Shown: in pieces, positions 1-7,085 of the stretch
Numbering within the stretch: position 1 is the stretch's first letter
Layout of the letters: each line of letters starts with the position of its first letter
Assembly: GCA_964342805.1 (NCBI GenBank)
Contig: CAYFHQ010000038.1
Coordinates: forward strand, 1 to 29,681
Length of the DNA: 29,681 nt
Direction: 5' to 3'
Source of the DNA: CAYFHQ01 sp964342805
Lineage (GTDB): Bacteria; Bacillota; Clostridia; Peptostreptococcales; Acidaminobacteraceae
Position numbers and translations under genes: made by a program
The notes under the pieces: generated by a model
Seen by the model: only the letters and a program-made list of their open reading frames with translations
Database searches by the model: none
Told to the model about the DNA's origin: nothing

Positions 1-218
1 TGACCTTCCTTGTGGGCTGGTTTTAAGTCTTTCTCAGCCAACTCTTTTTCAATGCCATTGGCAATGGCCTTTATATGGGTTGAAGACGTTCCCGTGGCAA
101 TGACAAAGTAGTCTGTCAAAGAGCAAAGGCCCACCACTTCCAGGATTTTAATGTCTTTTCCCTTTTTATCATCAATGAGATTAGCGATTTCAAACGCCAA
201 ACCTTTTACAGCGTCCAT
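1..218 (-). CDS. rsfS: Ribosomal silencing factor RsfS (partial, N-terminal part)
   Basis: Only the first 72 codons are in the window; the gene runs off the left edge (family length about 110-120 residues). The translation starts MDAVKGLAFEIANLIDDKKG and contains the conserved segment SLTDYFVIATGTSSTHIKAI, which is diagnostic of the RsfS/YbeB/Iojap family. RsfS binds ribosomal protein L14 on the 50S subunit and blocks subunit joining when nutrients are short. The ATG at 218 has an AAGGTG Shine-Dalgarno about 7 bases upstream. It is the last minus-strand gene here and follows nadD-yqeK, its usual neighbours, with a broken antiporter gene in between. The assignment is confident from the N-terminal half alone. 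Confidence 0.9.
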   Translation of the reverse strand, partial: MDAVKGLAFEIANLIDDKKGKDIKILEVVGLCSLTDYFVIATGTSSTHIKAIANGIEKELAEKDLKPAHKEG

Positions 219-330
219 ATGAGTCACCTTCTTTTTATAGCTATTTTCTACATGAAAAACTTGACACTTCTGAAACAAAGAACTAGGTCCCTTGTATCAA
301 AGGGAACTCCCGCAAGTATTGTACACACTA

Positions 331-1337
331 CTAGCTTACTGCGATATTCACCAGCAAGGCCAGGTAGGCAATGTAAACACCAAACATGGCAATCCCCTGC
401 CATTTGCGTAGCTTTCCACGATAAATCGTTGGTAATACCAATAGTCCCATGAGTACAAGAGAGAATGGAACGTCTATGTACATGGTTTGAGACACCGTGC
501 CAAAGTCCAGTCCCAGGACAGTCAAAGGTCATGTCGTCATGGGGAGCCCGCCTGGCGATAGGAAGGACGAGGTACTCAGGATCAGGGCAATGTTCAAAAT
601 GTTGGCCCCAATAATGTTACCAACCCCAATGGAACCATCTCCCTTACGGATGGAAGAAACCGTTGTAGTCAGCTCAGGTAGAGAAGTTCCCAAGGCAATC
701 AGCGTCAGGGCAATAATTCCTTCTGGAACACCCAACAGACGGGCAATGATTTCACCATTGTTAACCAGCTGCTCTGCACCGAACACAATTGCACCAGCAC
801 CAGCAACAAACTTAGCAAGGTTAATCATAACAGTCTTACGCTCTCGAAGACCTTCATCGTCGTCCCCATCCAGAGGTTCTGGACGGTGCTTGAGCATACG
901 TAGGTTAACTACAATATAGAGAATCATAATGGCTACTAAAGCCAAGGCTTCAAACTTGGTTAGAGTCAGGTCCCAAGCTGTAATAATCAGCAAGAGGGCC
1001 GCACCAATCATGATGGCACCCTTTTTACCAAAGGTAATCCGGTCCACCGCATGGGGGACAAAGTAAATACCAATGGCGGAAATCAAACCAATATTACAGA
1101 TGGTCGAACCAATGGCATTACCAATGGCCATTTCTGGAGACCCCTTCAAACTGGCATTGGCAGAAACGATCAACTCTGGCAATGTCGTCGCCACACTCAC
1201 CACTGTCGCGCCGATAATAAACGTGGGTAGCCCTGTGATCTTGGCAATCCAAATGGCTGCGTCAACAAACCAGTCCCCACCCTTGATAATCAATAGAGTC
1301 CTACCCCAAACATCAGATAGACCATTAAATTCTCCAT
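331..1337 (-). pseudogene. Broken calcium/sodium (YrbG/CaxA-type) antiporter gene
   Basis: About 335 codons encode a CaCA-superfamily exchanger of roughly 10 membrane segments, but the reading frame is broken twice. The N-terminus (MENLMVYLMFGVGL, ATG at 1337) is in one frame and the rest (LIIKGGDWFVDAAIWIA onward) is in another, so about one base is missing near 1294-1298. An in-frame TGA at 531-529 then splits off the last membrane segments (QTMYIDVPFSLVLM to YIAYLALLVNIAVS). Both inverted alpha repeats of the family are still recognisable: ATTLPELIVSANAS with GNAIGSTICN, and GTSLPELTTTVSS with GNIIGANILN. Intact relatives are about 320 residues and exchange Na+ or H+ for Ca2+ across the membrane. 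The ATG lies 2 bases after the yqeK stop, so it was probably co-transcribed. Two sequencing errors are the alternative explanation. Confidence 0.75.
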
Positions 1338-1339
1338 GC

Positions 1340-1915
1340 CTAACGCCCTTTCACTTCCTGAATCATGTCGTTCCACATCGCCACACTACCGGGATGCAGA
1401 TATTCTTCCTTGTCTAATACAAACTGTATGGTCTGACGAACAGAAGCCAATACAGCCTTGTCTAAGTCCTCGAATGCCCATTCTCGAAGGTCTTCAACAC
1501 CAGGATATGCCCGTCCTGGCTCAATGGCGTCAGCCAAATAAATGATCTTGTCTAATAGACTCATTTTAGCCTTGCCAAAGTTATGGTAGGCGATGGCGCT
1601 GAGAATCTCAGGGTCATCCACCCCTAAATGCTTTTGAACAAGATATGCCCCAACGGGACCATGCAGGAGTTGGGGATTTCCCTCCTCTGCCTGGTTGGTC
1701 GTGTAAGCAGACTCTTTGGCATAGGCCAGTAAAGCCTGGTCATTTTCATACTTGGCATAATCATGGAGAACAGCCGCAATCCTAGCCTTAACAGTGTCTG
1801 CCTGCCAGCGGACTGCCAACTTGTCGGCCATGGTGATTACCCCTTGAATATGAAGGAAGCGTTTCTTTTTGACACGCACCTCTACAGCCTGTAATAAATC
1901 CGCTTCATTCCACAT
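1340..1915 (-). CDS. yqeK: HD-domain hydrolase YqeK (probable Ap4A hydrolase)
   Basis: This 191-residue HD-domain protein belongs to the YqeK family, whose characterised members symmetrically hydrolyse diadenosine tetraphosphate to ADP. Metal-binding residues visible are H22 (FLHIQGVITMA), H51-D52 (AAVLHDYAKY), H85 (LLHGPVGAYL), H111 (AIAYHNFGK) and D129 within KIIYLADAIEPGR, in the standard family order. The start at 1915 has AAAGGGG 8-9 bases upstream, lying in the end of nadD, and the gap to the nadD stop is 3 bases, so the two are translationally close. The nadD-yqeK pair is conserved across Firmicutes. Length is normal and nothing is missing. Confidence 0.9.
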   Translation of the reverse strand: MWNEADLLQAVEVRVKKKRFLHIQGVITMADKLAVRWQADTVKARIAAVLHDYAKYENDQALLAYAKESAYTTNQAEEGNPQLLHGPVGAYLVQKHLGVDDPEILSAIAYHNFGKAKMSLLDKIIYLADAIEPGRAYPGVEDLREWAFEDLDKAVLASVRQTIQFVLDKEEYLHPGSVAMWNDMIQEVKGR

Positions 1916-1918
1916 GGA

Positions 1919-2551
1919 CTAAACCCCTTTATACAAGCCATTCTTGTAGATGTATTGCTCCACTGACTCTGGCAAGAGGTACTTGATGCTATTGCCTTCA
2001 GAGACTCGACGGCGTATGTCCGTTGAAGAGATGGCCAAGGCCGGAACCTCTGTCACATGGATTTTTGCCCCATGTTGGTCCTGGAGCACTGCCATCTTTT
2101 CGTTCAATAAGTCCCGGTCAATTCCAGGGCGGGTCGCCCCAATAAAATGACAGTAGGTCAAGAGGGTCTTCCAGTTCTTCCAAGATTGGAGCTCAACAAT
2201 CGCGTCCGCCCCAGTAATGAAATAGAGTTGGTCACTGGGCCCAATCTGGTCCATGAGGGCTCGAACCGTGTCAATGGCATATGAAGTGGTGTCTCGGTCA
2301 ATTTCAAGTCTGGACACCTCAAATTTTGGATTGGTGGCCGTAGCCAAAACCGTCATTTCATAACGGCTCATTTTCGACGACATTTTTGACGCCGACTTAT
2401 GTGGGGCATTGCCCACTGGAATAAAGTAAATTCGTTCCAGCTGGAACTGATCACGCACCTGCTCCGCAAGGACCAAGTGCCCATAATGGATTGGATCAAA
2501 AGACCCGCCCATTATGCCAATTCTGCACCCACCGGGACATCCTGTAACCAT
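1919..2551 (-). CDS. nadD: Nicotinate-nucleotide adenylyltransferase
   Basis: NadD adenylates nicotinate mononucleotide to deamido-NAD+, an essential step of NAD biosynthesis shared by the de novo and salvage routes. The nucleotidyltransferase signature is clear: MGGSFDPIHYGHL near residues 14-26, and the C-terminal ISSTDIRRRV motif. The frame is open to a GTG at 2581, but I place the start at the ATG at 2551 (MVTGCPGGCRIGIMGG): GGAGGG at 2562-2567 sits about 10 bases upstream of it, while the GTG has no Shine-Dalgarno. That gives 210 residues, the usual family size. It follows yhbY by about 50 bases and is tightly linked to yqeK. Confidence 0.93.
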   Translation of the reverse strand: MVTGCPGGCRIGIMGGSFDPIHYGHLVLAEQVRDQFQLERIYFIPVGNAPHKSASKMSSKMSRYEMTVLATATNPKFEVSRLEIDRDTTSYAIDTVRALMDQIGPSDQLYFITGADAIVELQSWKNWKTLLTYCHFIGATRPGIDRDLLNEKMAVLQDQHGAKIHVTEVPALAISSTDIRRRVSEGNSIKYLLPESVEQYIYKNGLYKGV

Positions 2552-2585
2552 TGGGGTCACTCCCTCCATTTCAGTCTGCACCGTT

Positions 2586-2600
2586 AGTATAACATACGAA
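2586..2600 (-). promoter_or_regulatory. Possible extended -10 promoter for nadD-yqeK
   Basis: On the minus strand the short yhbY-nadD gap contains TGTTATACT, that is TGn followed by TATACT (plus 2586-2591). No convincing -35 lies 16-18 bases upstream. It could serve as an extended -10 promoter with a short leader to the nadD ATG at 2551. This is weak evidence; nadD may simply be read through from yhbY. Confidence 0.3.
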
Positions 2601-2906
2601 CTACTTCTTCACTCGAGGCAGTTCAATTTTCGGATCTTCTGTTGCACGGCGGTAAAGGGTAAACTTGTTGCCGATCGCTTGAACGAAGTCAGCCTTGAGC
2701 TTTTTAGCAACAGCGTTTGCTGCTTCCTTGCTACCCATTATGCTGGCGTCCAGTACATTTACTTTTACCAGTTCGTGGTCTTCTAGGAGTTCGTCCATCA
2801 TTTTTAGGAAACCTTCACTAATGCCGTCTTTCCCCAGCTGTGCCATTGGCTTTAGCTTGTGGGTTAGGCTTTTTAGGTAGGATCTTTGCTTGCCTGTTAA
2901 CATCAT
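2601..2906 (-). CDS. yhbY: YhbY-family (CRS1-YhbY/CRM) ribosome assembly RNA-binding protein
   Basis: A 101-residue single CRM-domain protein. The family opening is present (LTGKQRSYLKSLTHKLKPMA), as is the GxxG-like loop LGKDGISEGFLKMMDELL and the C-terminal GNKFTLYRR. Homologues bind pre-50S particles and help assemble the large subunit, which fits the neighbouring obgE and L27/L21 genes. Two ATGs stand in tandem at 2906 and 2903; GAGGTGAT immediately upstream serves either one. A stem-loop with a U-run separates it from obgE, so its expression relative to obgE may be reduced. Confidence 0.9.
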   Translation of the reverse strand: MMLTGKQRSYLKSLTHKLKPMAQLGKDGISEGFLKMMDELLEDHELVKVNVLDASIMGSKEAANAVAKKLKADFVQAIGNKFTLYRRATEDPKIELPRVKK

Positions 2907-2913
2907 ATCACCT

Positions 2914-2962
2914 CAATAAAAGGAGACCCCCAGAGGGACACTCTATGCCCACCTCTGAGGTC
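2914..2962 (-). terminator. Stem-loop with U-run between obgE and yhbY
   Basis: Downstream of obgE the minus-strand transcript can pair arms at 2952-2962 and 2925-2936 (GACCTCAGAGG with CCTCTGGGGGTC, one bulge) around a loop of about 15 bases, followed by CCTTTTATTG. The U-run is short and the loop large, so it is more likely a partial terminator or processing site than a full stop. yhbY has no obvious promoter of its own, so read-through is expected. Confidence 0.45.
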
Positions 2963-2994
2963 ACCTGTTCTTTTCTTATAACTCGTCCAATGCC

Positions 2995-4266
2995 TTATCC
3001 GTAGTACTCGAACTCAATGTCGACAATACGGACTGTGTCGCCATCTTCAATACCCATTTCCTCGAAACGCTCAAAGACACCCTTTTGCTTCAGAATGTTT
3101 TGGAAGCGACGGAGGGAGTCGATGTCCTCGAAGTTTGTGGAGAAGACCAGTCGCTCGACTTGCTCTCCTTCAACCACGTACACTTCACCGTCCATGCTGT
3201 AGGTCAGTTCAGCCATGGCCTTTGGCTCTTCTATAAACAGTTCTTCCTCTGTATACATCGGCTCTGCTTCAACTGTGTCCAGGATAGCCGTAACCCGTTG
3301 CATGAGCTTGTCTAGACCCTGACCGGTCGCAGCAGAAATCGGGAAGACTTCATAGCCTCTGCCTTCCATTTCAGTCTTAAAGGTCTCATATTGGTCCTGC
3401 TCAAACAAGAGGTCCTGCTTGTTGGCTGCAATAACTTGCACCCGCTGGGCTAGTTTTTCATTGTATTTCAGCAGTTCTTCATTAATACGGTCAAAATCTT
3501 CAATGGGATCGCGCCCCTCCATGCCGGAAATATCCACCACGTGAATAATAACACGGGTACGCTCCACGTGACGAAGGAAGTCATGGCCTAGGCCAACCCC
3601 TTCATGGGCCCCTTCAATCAGACCGGGAATATCAGCTAGGACAAATGCCTTACCACGGATTTCTTCCACCACACCCAGGTTGGGCTGGAGGGTCGTAAAG
3701 TGGTAGTTGGCTATCTTTGGCTTGGCCTTGGTTACCTTGGACAACATGGTTGACTTGCCCACGTTTGGATACCCCACAAGGCCCACGTCTGCCAACATTT
3801 TTAGTTCCAGGACAATATCCCTTTCAATGCCGTAAACACCCTGCTCAGAGAAGGTTGGTGCTTGACGTGTGGATGTCTTAAAGTGCCAGTTGCCACGACC
3901 ACCCTTACCGCCCTTGGCGATCACAGCCTGCTCACCCTTATGGGTCAAGTCAGCAATAATTTTGCCAGACGCTACATCTCTGACAAGGGTTCCAGGGGGT
4001 ACTTTTAAGAATAGGTCCTCACCGTTTTTACCGGTTTGGTTGTTTTTTCTTCCTTTTTCACCGTCCGGTGCATGGTATTTGCGCTGGTAGCGGAAATCCA
4101 TGAGAGTACGCATACCTTCGTCAACAATGGCAATGACACTGCCACCCTTGCCTCCGTCGCCACCGTTGGGTCCACCGTCAGGTACGTATTTTTCTTTTCT
4201 AAATGAAACGGCACCATCGCCGCCCTTGCCTGCCTTAACGAATATTTCCGCCTTATCGACAAACAT
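2995..4266 (-). CDS. obgE: GTPase ObgE/CgtA
   Basis: A 423-residue essential GTPase that acts in 50S subunit maturation and links growth to (p)ppGpp. The glycine-rich Obg fold spans about residues 1-158 with GGxGG repeats (GGPNGGDGGKGGS near 31-43, AKGGKGGRGNWHF near 118-129). The G domain follows: P-loop GYPNVGKS at 164-171, DIPG at 212-215, NKQD near 283 and SAATG near 314. The C-terminal OCT domain typical of Gram-positive Obg occupies about the last 70 residues. The ATG at 4266 has GAGGTGAT 4 bases upstream. Location downstream of rpmA is the usual arrangement, here separated by a strong terminator and a probable separate promoter. Confidence 0.97.
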   Translation of the reverse strand: MFVDKAEIFVKAGKGGDGAVSFRKEKYVPDGGPNGGDGGKGGSVIAIVDEGMRTLMDFRYQRKYHAPDGEKGRKNNQTGKNGEDLFLKVPPGTLVRDVASGKIIADLTHKGEQAVIAKGGKGGRGNWHFKTSTRQAPTFSEQGVYGIERDIVLELKMLADVGLVGYPNVGKSTMLSKVTKAKPKIANYHFTTLQPNLGVVEEIRGKAFVLADIPGLIEGAHEGVGLGHDFLRHVERTRVIIHVVDISGMEGRDPIEDFDRINEELLKYNEKLAQRVQVIAANKQDLLFEQDQYETFKTEMEGRGYEVFPISAATGQGLDKLMQRVTAILDTVEAEPMYTEEELFIEEPKAMAELTYSMDGEVYVVEGEQVERLVFSTNFEDIDSLRRFQNILKQKGVFERFEEMGIEDGDTVRIVDIEFEYYG

Positions 4267-4289
4267 ATGATCACCTCTTTTTACGGACT

Positions 4290-4336
4290 CGCCTCAGGAT
4301 CGCATCTCACCTGATATCAAATGTTATCCTGAGACG
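4290..4336 (-). repeat. 11-bp inverted repeat upstream of obgE
   Basis: Arms at 4290-4300 and 4326-4336 (CGTCTCAGGAT and ATCCTGAGGCG on the minus strand, one G-U pair) flank 25 bases that contain the palindrome TGATATCA. No U-run follows on the minus strand, so it is not a simple terminator. It lies 24-70 bases upstream of the obgE ATG and overlaps the -10 of the promoter proposed there, so it could be an operator or an mRNA leader structure. Confidence 0.5.
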
Positions 4337-4348
4337 TACCCGTGTAAA
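4321..4348 (-). promoter_or_regulatory. Probable promoter for obgE
   Basis: Minus-strand TTTACA (4343-4348), a 16-base spacer, and TAACAT (4321-4326) lie downstream of the rpmA terminator and about 55 bases upstream of the obgE start. Matches to the sigma-A consensus are moderate (4/6 in each box). Because the preceding transcript ends at 4418, some promoter in this gap is needed. Confidence 0.35.
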
Positions 4349-4380
4349 GTCTTTTCATTCACTGAATTTCTAGTTGAAAA

Positions 4381-4406
4381 CATGGGGCCACTGACGTGGA
4401 CCCATG
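4381..4406. repeat. Perfect-looking hairpin in the rpmA-obgE gap
   Basis: The arms CATGGG and CCCATG, with a nested CCAC and GTGG around TGAC, form a 10-pair stem with one G-A mismatch. No U-run follows on either strand, so it is not a convincing terminator. It lies between the rpmA terminator and the obgE promoter; its role is unknown. Confidence 0.45.
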
Positions 4407-4417
4407 AAATATGCTGA

Positions 4418-4453
4418 CAAAAAAGAATGTCCATCACGTAAGATGATGGACAT
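4418..4453 (-). terminator. Intrinsic terminator of rplU-prp-rpmA
   Basis: Minus-strand arms ATGTCCATCA (4453-4444) and TGATGGACAT (4436-4427) form a perfect 10-bp stem with a 7-base loop, followed by TCTTTTTTG. It lies 10 bases past the rpmA stop and is a textbook rho-independent terminator. Confidence 0.92.
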
Positions 4454-4462
4454 ACCTGTTTT

Positions 4463-4741
4463 TTAAGCTTCGTAAACACTAACTTGCTTTTTGTTTTTGC
4501 CCTTACGCTCAAACTTAACAACGCCAGTTACTTTCGCGAATAGCGTATCATCGCCACCACGACCTACGTTGTTACCTGGGTGAATCTTCGTACCACGCTG
4601 ACGTACTAGAATAGAACCCGCAGATACTACCTGTCCGTCCGCTCGCTTAACGCCTAGTCTTTTAGACTGGGAGTCACGACCGTTTTTCGAAGAACCAACA
4701 CCCTTTTTAGAAGCGAAGAGTTGGAGATTCATTTTAATCAT
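4463..4741 (-). CDS. rpmA: 50S ribosomal protein L27 (precursor with cleavable N-terminus)
   Basis: A 92-residue L27 of the large subunit, whose N-terminus reaches the peptidyl transferase centre. The family signature GGDDTLFAKVTGVVKFERKG is present. As in other Firmicutes, the mature start ASKKG is preceded by a 9-residue extension, here MIKMNLQLF, which the protease Prp removes after the Phe. The last residues before the cut are QLF rather than the common QFF. The start at 4741 is chosen because GAGGAGG at the end of prp is 9 bases upstream; the gene overlaps the prp stop by 8 bases, so the two are probably translationally coupled. Confidence 0.97.
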   Translation of the reverse strand: MIKMNLQLFASKKGVGSSKNGRDSQSKRLGVKRADGQVVSAGSILVRQRGTKIHPGNNVGRGGDDTLFAKVTGVVKFERKGKNKKQVSVYEA

Positions 4742-5081
4742 CCTTAGTTACCTCCTCGTATAGAATGTGTATGTGATCTGAATAGGTATTTTCTATATCT
4801 TTCAGACCGACGATTACGGTTTCAAATATAACTCCGCTCTTTAACCATTGTTCATCGGACAAGTCCTCAGGGAGTCCGCAATAGAGATAACCGTCTCCAT
4901 CGCCCATGTCGACGATAGGGGTAATCTTTGCCACTGCCTCCAAGGCGTTCACTGCCGTAATGGTTAAGGCTGAAACAGCTGCACATACAATGTCATACCC
5001 GATTTCATCGTAGTATGCGTGTCCATCTGATTCAAAAGAGACATACTTTCCGTCCTTTACCACAAAAGTAATTCGGATCAT
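4734..5081 (-). CDS. prp: Ribosomal-processing cysteine protease Prp
   Basis: A 115-residue member of the Prp (YsxB, DUF464) family, which cleaves the N-terminal extension of L27. The catalytic pair is visible as H21 in SDGHAYYDEIGYDIVCAAVSAL and C33 in the same stretch, at the family spacing. It lies between rplU and rpmA, the conserved Firmicutes position. The ATG at 5081 is 2 bases after the rplU stop with no good Shine-Dalgarno (AACGGCTAATC precedes it), so translation probably depends on ribosomes finishing rplU. That would keep the protease scarcer than the ribosomal proteins. Confidence 0.93.
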   Translation of the reverse strand: MIRITFVVKDGKYVSFESDGHAYYDEIGYDIVCAAVSALTITAVNALEAVAKITPIVDMGDGDGYLYCGLPEDLSDEQWLKSGVIFETVIVGLKDIENTYSDHIHILYEEVTKDD

Positions 5082-5083
5082 GA

Positions 5084-5395
5084 TTAGCCGTTGATAGACT
5101 TGATCTGTACTTGAGTGTATGGCTGACGGTGACCTTGCTTCTTGCGGTAGTCTTTTTTAGACTTGTACTTGAATACGATAACTTTCTTGCCTTTACCGTT
5201 CTTTAGAACTTCAGCAGAAACCTTCGCACCTGCAACAACAGGAGTACCAACTGTTAGACCATTATCGCCTGAAACAGCAAGTACCTTATCAAATTCTACC
5301 GTATCGCCAGCTTGAACGTCCAGCTTTTCGATGAATAGAGTATCACCTTCCTGAACGCGGTATTGCTTTCCACCAGTTTCGATAATTGCGTACAT
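5084..5395 (-). CDS. rplU: 50S ribosomal protein L21
   Basis: A 103-residue L21, complete. The start MYAIIETGGKQYRVQEGD and the C-terminal block KKDYRKKQGHRQPYTQVQI are the conserved family ends. The ATG at 5395 has GGAGGTG about 9 bases upstream. It is the first gene of rplU-prp-rpmA and is preceded by a strong promoter and a structured leader of about 85 bases that looks like the L21 autoregulatory leader of Firmicutes. Confidence 0.97.
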   Translation of the reverse strand: MYAIIETGGKQYRVQEGDTLFIEKLDVQAGDTVEFDKVLAVSGDNGLTVGTPVVAGAKVSAEVLKNGKGKKVIVFKYKSKKDYRKKQGHRQPYTQVQIKSING

Positions 5396-5480
5396 TCTCT
5401 TGCACCTCCTCTTCTTGAGAGACTCGCCAATGTCTAGGTAGCTTTCGCTTTACAAACCCGACTAGAGCGGCAAACAACAG
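5396..5480 (-). ncRNA. L21 leader-like 5' UTR of rplU
   Basis: The leader from the promoter to rplU contains a hairpin with a GAAA tetraloop (minus-strand GTAAAGC-GAAA-GCTAC, plus 5438-5453) and further segments that recall the L21 leader motif found upstream of rplU in Bacillus and relatives: GCCGCTCTAG and the CCTAGACATTGGCGAGTC stretch. That motif is thought to mediate feedback by L21. I recognise it by pattern only; a covariance-model search would decide. Confidence 0.6.
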
Positions 5481-5484
5481 ACCG

Positions 5485-5514
5485 AGTATATCACACTCAA
5501 TGACGTGAAGTCAA
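5485..5514 (-). promoter_or_regulatory. Promoter of rplU-prp-rpmA
   Basis: Minus-strand TTGACT (5509-5514), an 18-base spacer, and TATACT (5485-5490) give 5/6 matches in each sigma-A box. The expected start is near 5478, leaving the leader of about 85 bases before rplU. Confidence 0.8.
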
Positions 5515-5557
5515 TTGAAAATGTTGATCTCCCAGACATCATTAGAATTATACCTGA

Positions 5558-7042
5558 TTACTCAGGGGATTGCCAGTTCTTTTGCATATATTTCTCTACT
5601 TTTTCCAAGCTTCCACTGGCAGCAATGTAAAAACTGCCCTTTTCCAGGCGGGAAACCCTTCGTAAGTAGCACGTAACGCCATGGTCGGCCTTGACTCGTG
5701 CCAGTAACTTGCTCTTGTCAGCCATGAGTAAGTCACCCACCCCATGGGCAACCTCAATGGCCATGGCCTGGGTAACCGTATGATCAGTCATACGGGCTAT
5801 TCGTTTGAGCAAACGCTCCACTTCCATGGCAGCAACCGGCTCTACCCCGGACCCCAAGCAGGCACTACAGCTTTCCGTCATGGCAGACATGACAGAGTCC
5901 CCTGCCCGCCTGCGAGTGATTTCAAGGAGAGACAGGCGTGTTAGGCCATGTACCCGAACCCGTCGATCCGATTCAAGGACGTCCTTTGCCTCCTTGACTA
6001 TGCGGTCTTTTTCAGTGTCTGGGAGGTCAATGAGGTCCAGTAAGACCATGCCACCTGTGTTACGAAGTTTCATTAAGCGAGACAGGGTCGCCAAGGCTTC
6101 CCTGTTGGTTTGCTTTCGAATACCAGCCTTGTTACTACCCTTGGCCGTGTTCACGTCCACCACGGTCATGGCTTCCGTTTGGTCTATGACCAACTGGCCA
6201 CCACTCTTGAGTTTGTGATAACGCCCCATGGCCTGGTAAACCTGCTCCTCAACCCCGTGGGATTCGAAGATGGGGATGGCTACTTTCTGAAAATCAAGGT
6301 CTACCTCTTCCTGCAAGCCCAAGTGACCAAGGGCGGTTTCCAGGGGTGCCTTAAGGGACTTATCGCCAAAGACAATCACGTCAGGTAAGTTGGACAGCCT
6401 CTGTTGAAGCGCATCTTCAACGTAGAAGGGGTTGTCCAGTCTCCTGGGTTTCATGGCAATGTTGGCCGCCTGTTCCATGGCCCGGTAGCTTGCCACCAGG
6501 GTCTCAAGTTCCAAGCGGATGCGTTCTGGCGCTACTTGTTCACTTTCCGTCCGAATAATAGCCCCAAAGTCATTTCCAAGTGCTTCTTTAACGAGTTTTT
6601 TTGCCTCTTGCTTCCAAGCCTTGTTCTGGATCTTCCTCGAAAATCGTAGTTCTGTGGACTGGGGTAAGAGGACGGTCCACCTGCCAGGGATGCTGATCTT
6701 CCGGGTCACCTGGGCACCCTTACTCCCTGATGAAGGATGCTTGATTTGGACCATGATCATTTTCCCTGCCTTGGTGGTTTGGCCAATGGGTCTAGGACCC
6801 CCTTGGGCCTGGGCTGCTTCCGTCTGACTGTCGTCCTCATGGAGGAAGGCATTTTTTTGGTCTCCAATGTCAACAAAGGCTGCACCCAAGTCTGGAACAA
6901 CATTTGCCACCCTACCCACACAGACTGCGCCCACATTGAGTAAGTCGTCCGTTCGGTAGAGATAGAGTTCAGTCAGAAGCCCGTCTTCCACAACTGCTAT
7001 TCGGTTTTGAAGGCTTCCACGGTCGACAATCCATTGTTTCAT
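5558..7042 (-). CDS. rng: Ribonuclease G/E family endoribonuclease
   Basis: A 494-residue RNase G/E-type endonuclease, which cleaves single-stranded AU-rich RNA in rRNA maturation and mRNA decay. An S1 domain with the RNase E/G insertion covers about residues 35-130 (VGRVANVVPDLGAAFVDIG). The catalytic DNase-I-like part carries the probable Mg2+ ligands D296 and N298 (VDVNTAKGSNKAG) and D339 (LLDLIDLPDTEKD). A CxxC zinc-link motif is present as CSACLGSG near residue 390. There is no long disordered tail as in E. coli RNase E. The ATG at 7042 has AAGGTGAGGA upstream. It follows the DUF2344/radical SAM pair after a 43-base gap, a common clostridial order. Confidence 0.93.
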   Translation of the reverse strand: MKQWIVDRGSLQNRIAVVEDGLLTELYLYRTDDLLNVGAVCVGRVANVVPDLGAAFVDIGDQKNAFLHEDDSQTEAAQAQGGPRPIGQTTKAGKMIMVQIKHPSSGSKGAQVTRKISIPGRWTVLLPQSTELRFSRKIQNKAWKQEAKKLVKEALGNDFGAIIRTESEQVAPERIRLELETLVASYRAMEQAANIAMKPRRLDNPFYVEDALQQRLSNLPDVIVFGDKSLKAPLETALGHLGLQEEVDLDFQKVAIPIFESHGVEEQVYQAMGRYHKLKSGGQLVIDQTEAMTVVDVNTAKGSNKAGIRKQTNREALATLSRLMKLRNTGGMVLLDLIDLPDTEKDRIVKEAKDVLESDRRVRVHGLTRLSLLEITRRRAGDSVMSAMTESCSACLGSGVEPVAAMEVERLLKRIARMTDHTVTQAMAIEVAHGVGDLLMADKSKLLARVKADHGVTCYLRRVSRLEKGSFYIAASGSLEKVEKYMQKNWQSPE

Positions 7043-7085
7043 TATGATTCCTCACCTTTGTCCTACTGATTTCTCTAAATGGCGC

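Noticed and set aside
286..306. Hairpin TCCCTT-N6-AAGGGA before rsfS as a terminator or T-box
   Set aside because: The stem is only 6 bp, lacks a U-run, and the T-box consensus is absent.
490..535. TGA at 531-529 of the antiporter as a selenocysteine codon
   Set aside because: No convincing bacterial SECIS hairpin with the expected loop follows the TGA, the family has no known selenoproteins, and the gene also has an upstream frameshift.
2552..2581. Longer nadD start at the GTG at 2581
   Set aside because: No Shine-Dalgarno precedes the GTG, while GGAGGG precedes the ATG at 2551, and the added residues are not part of the family.
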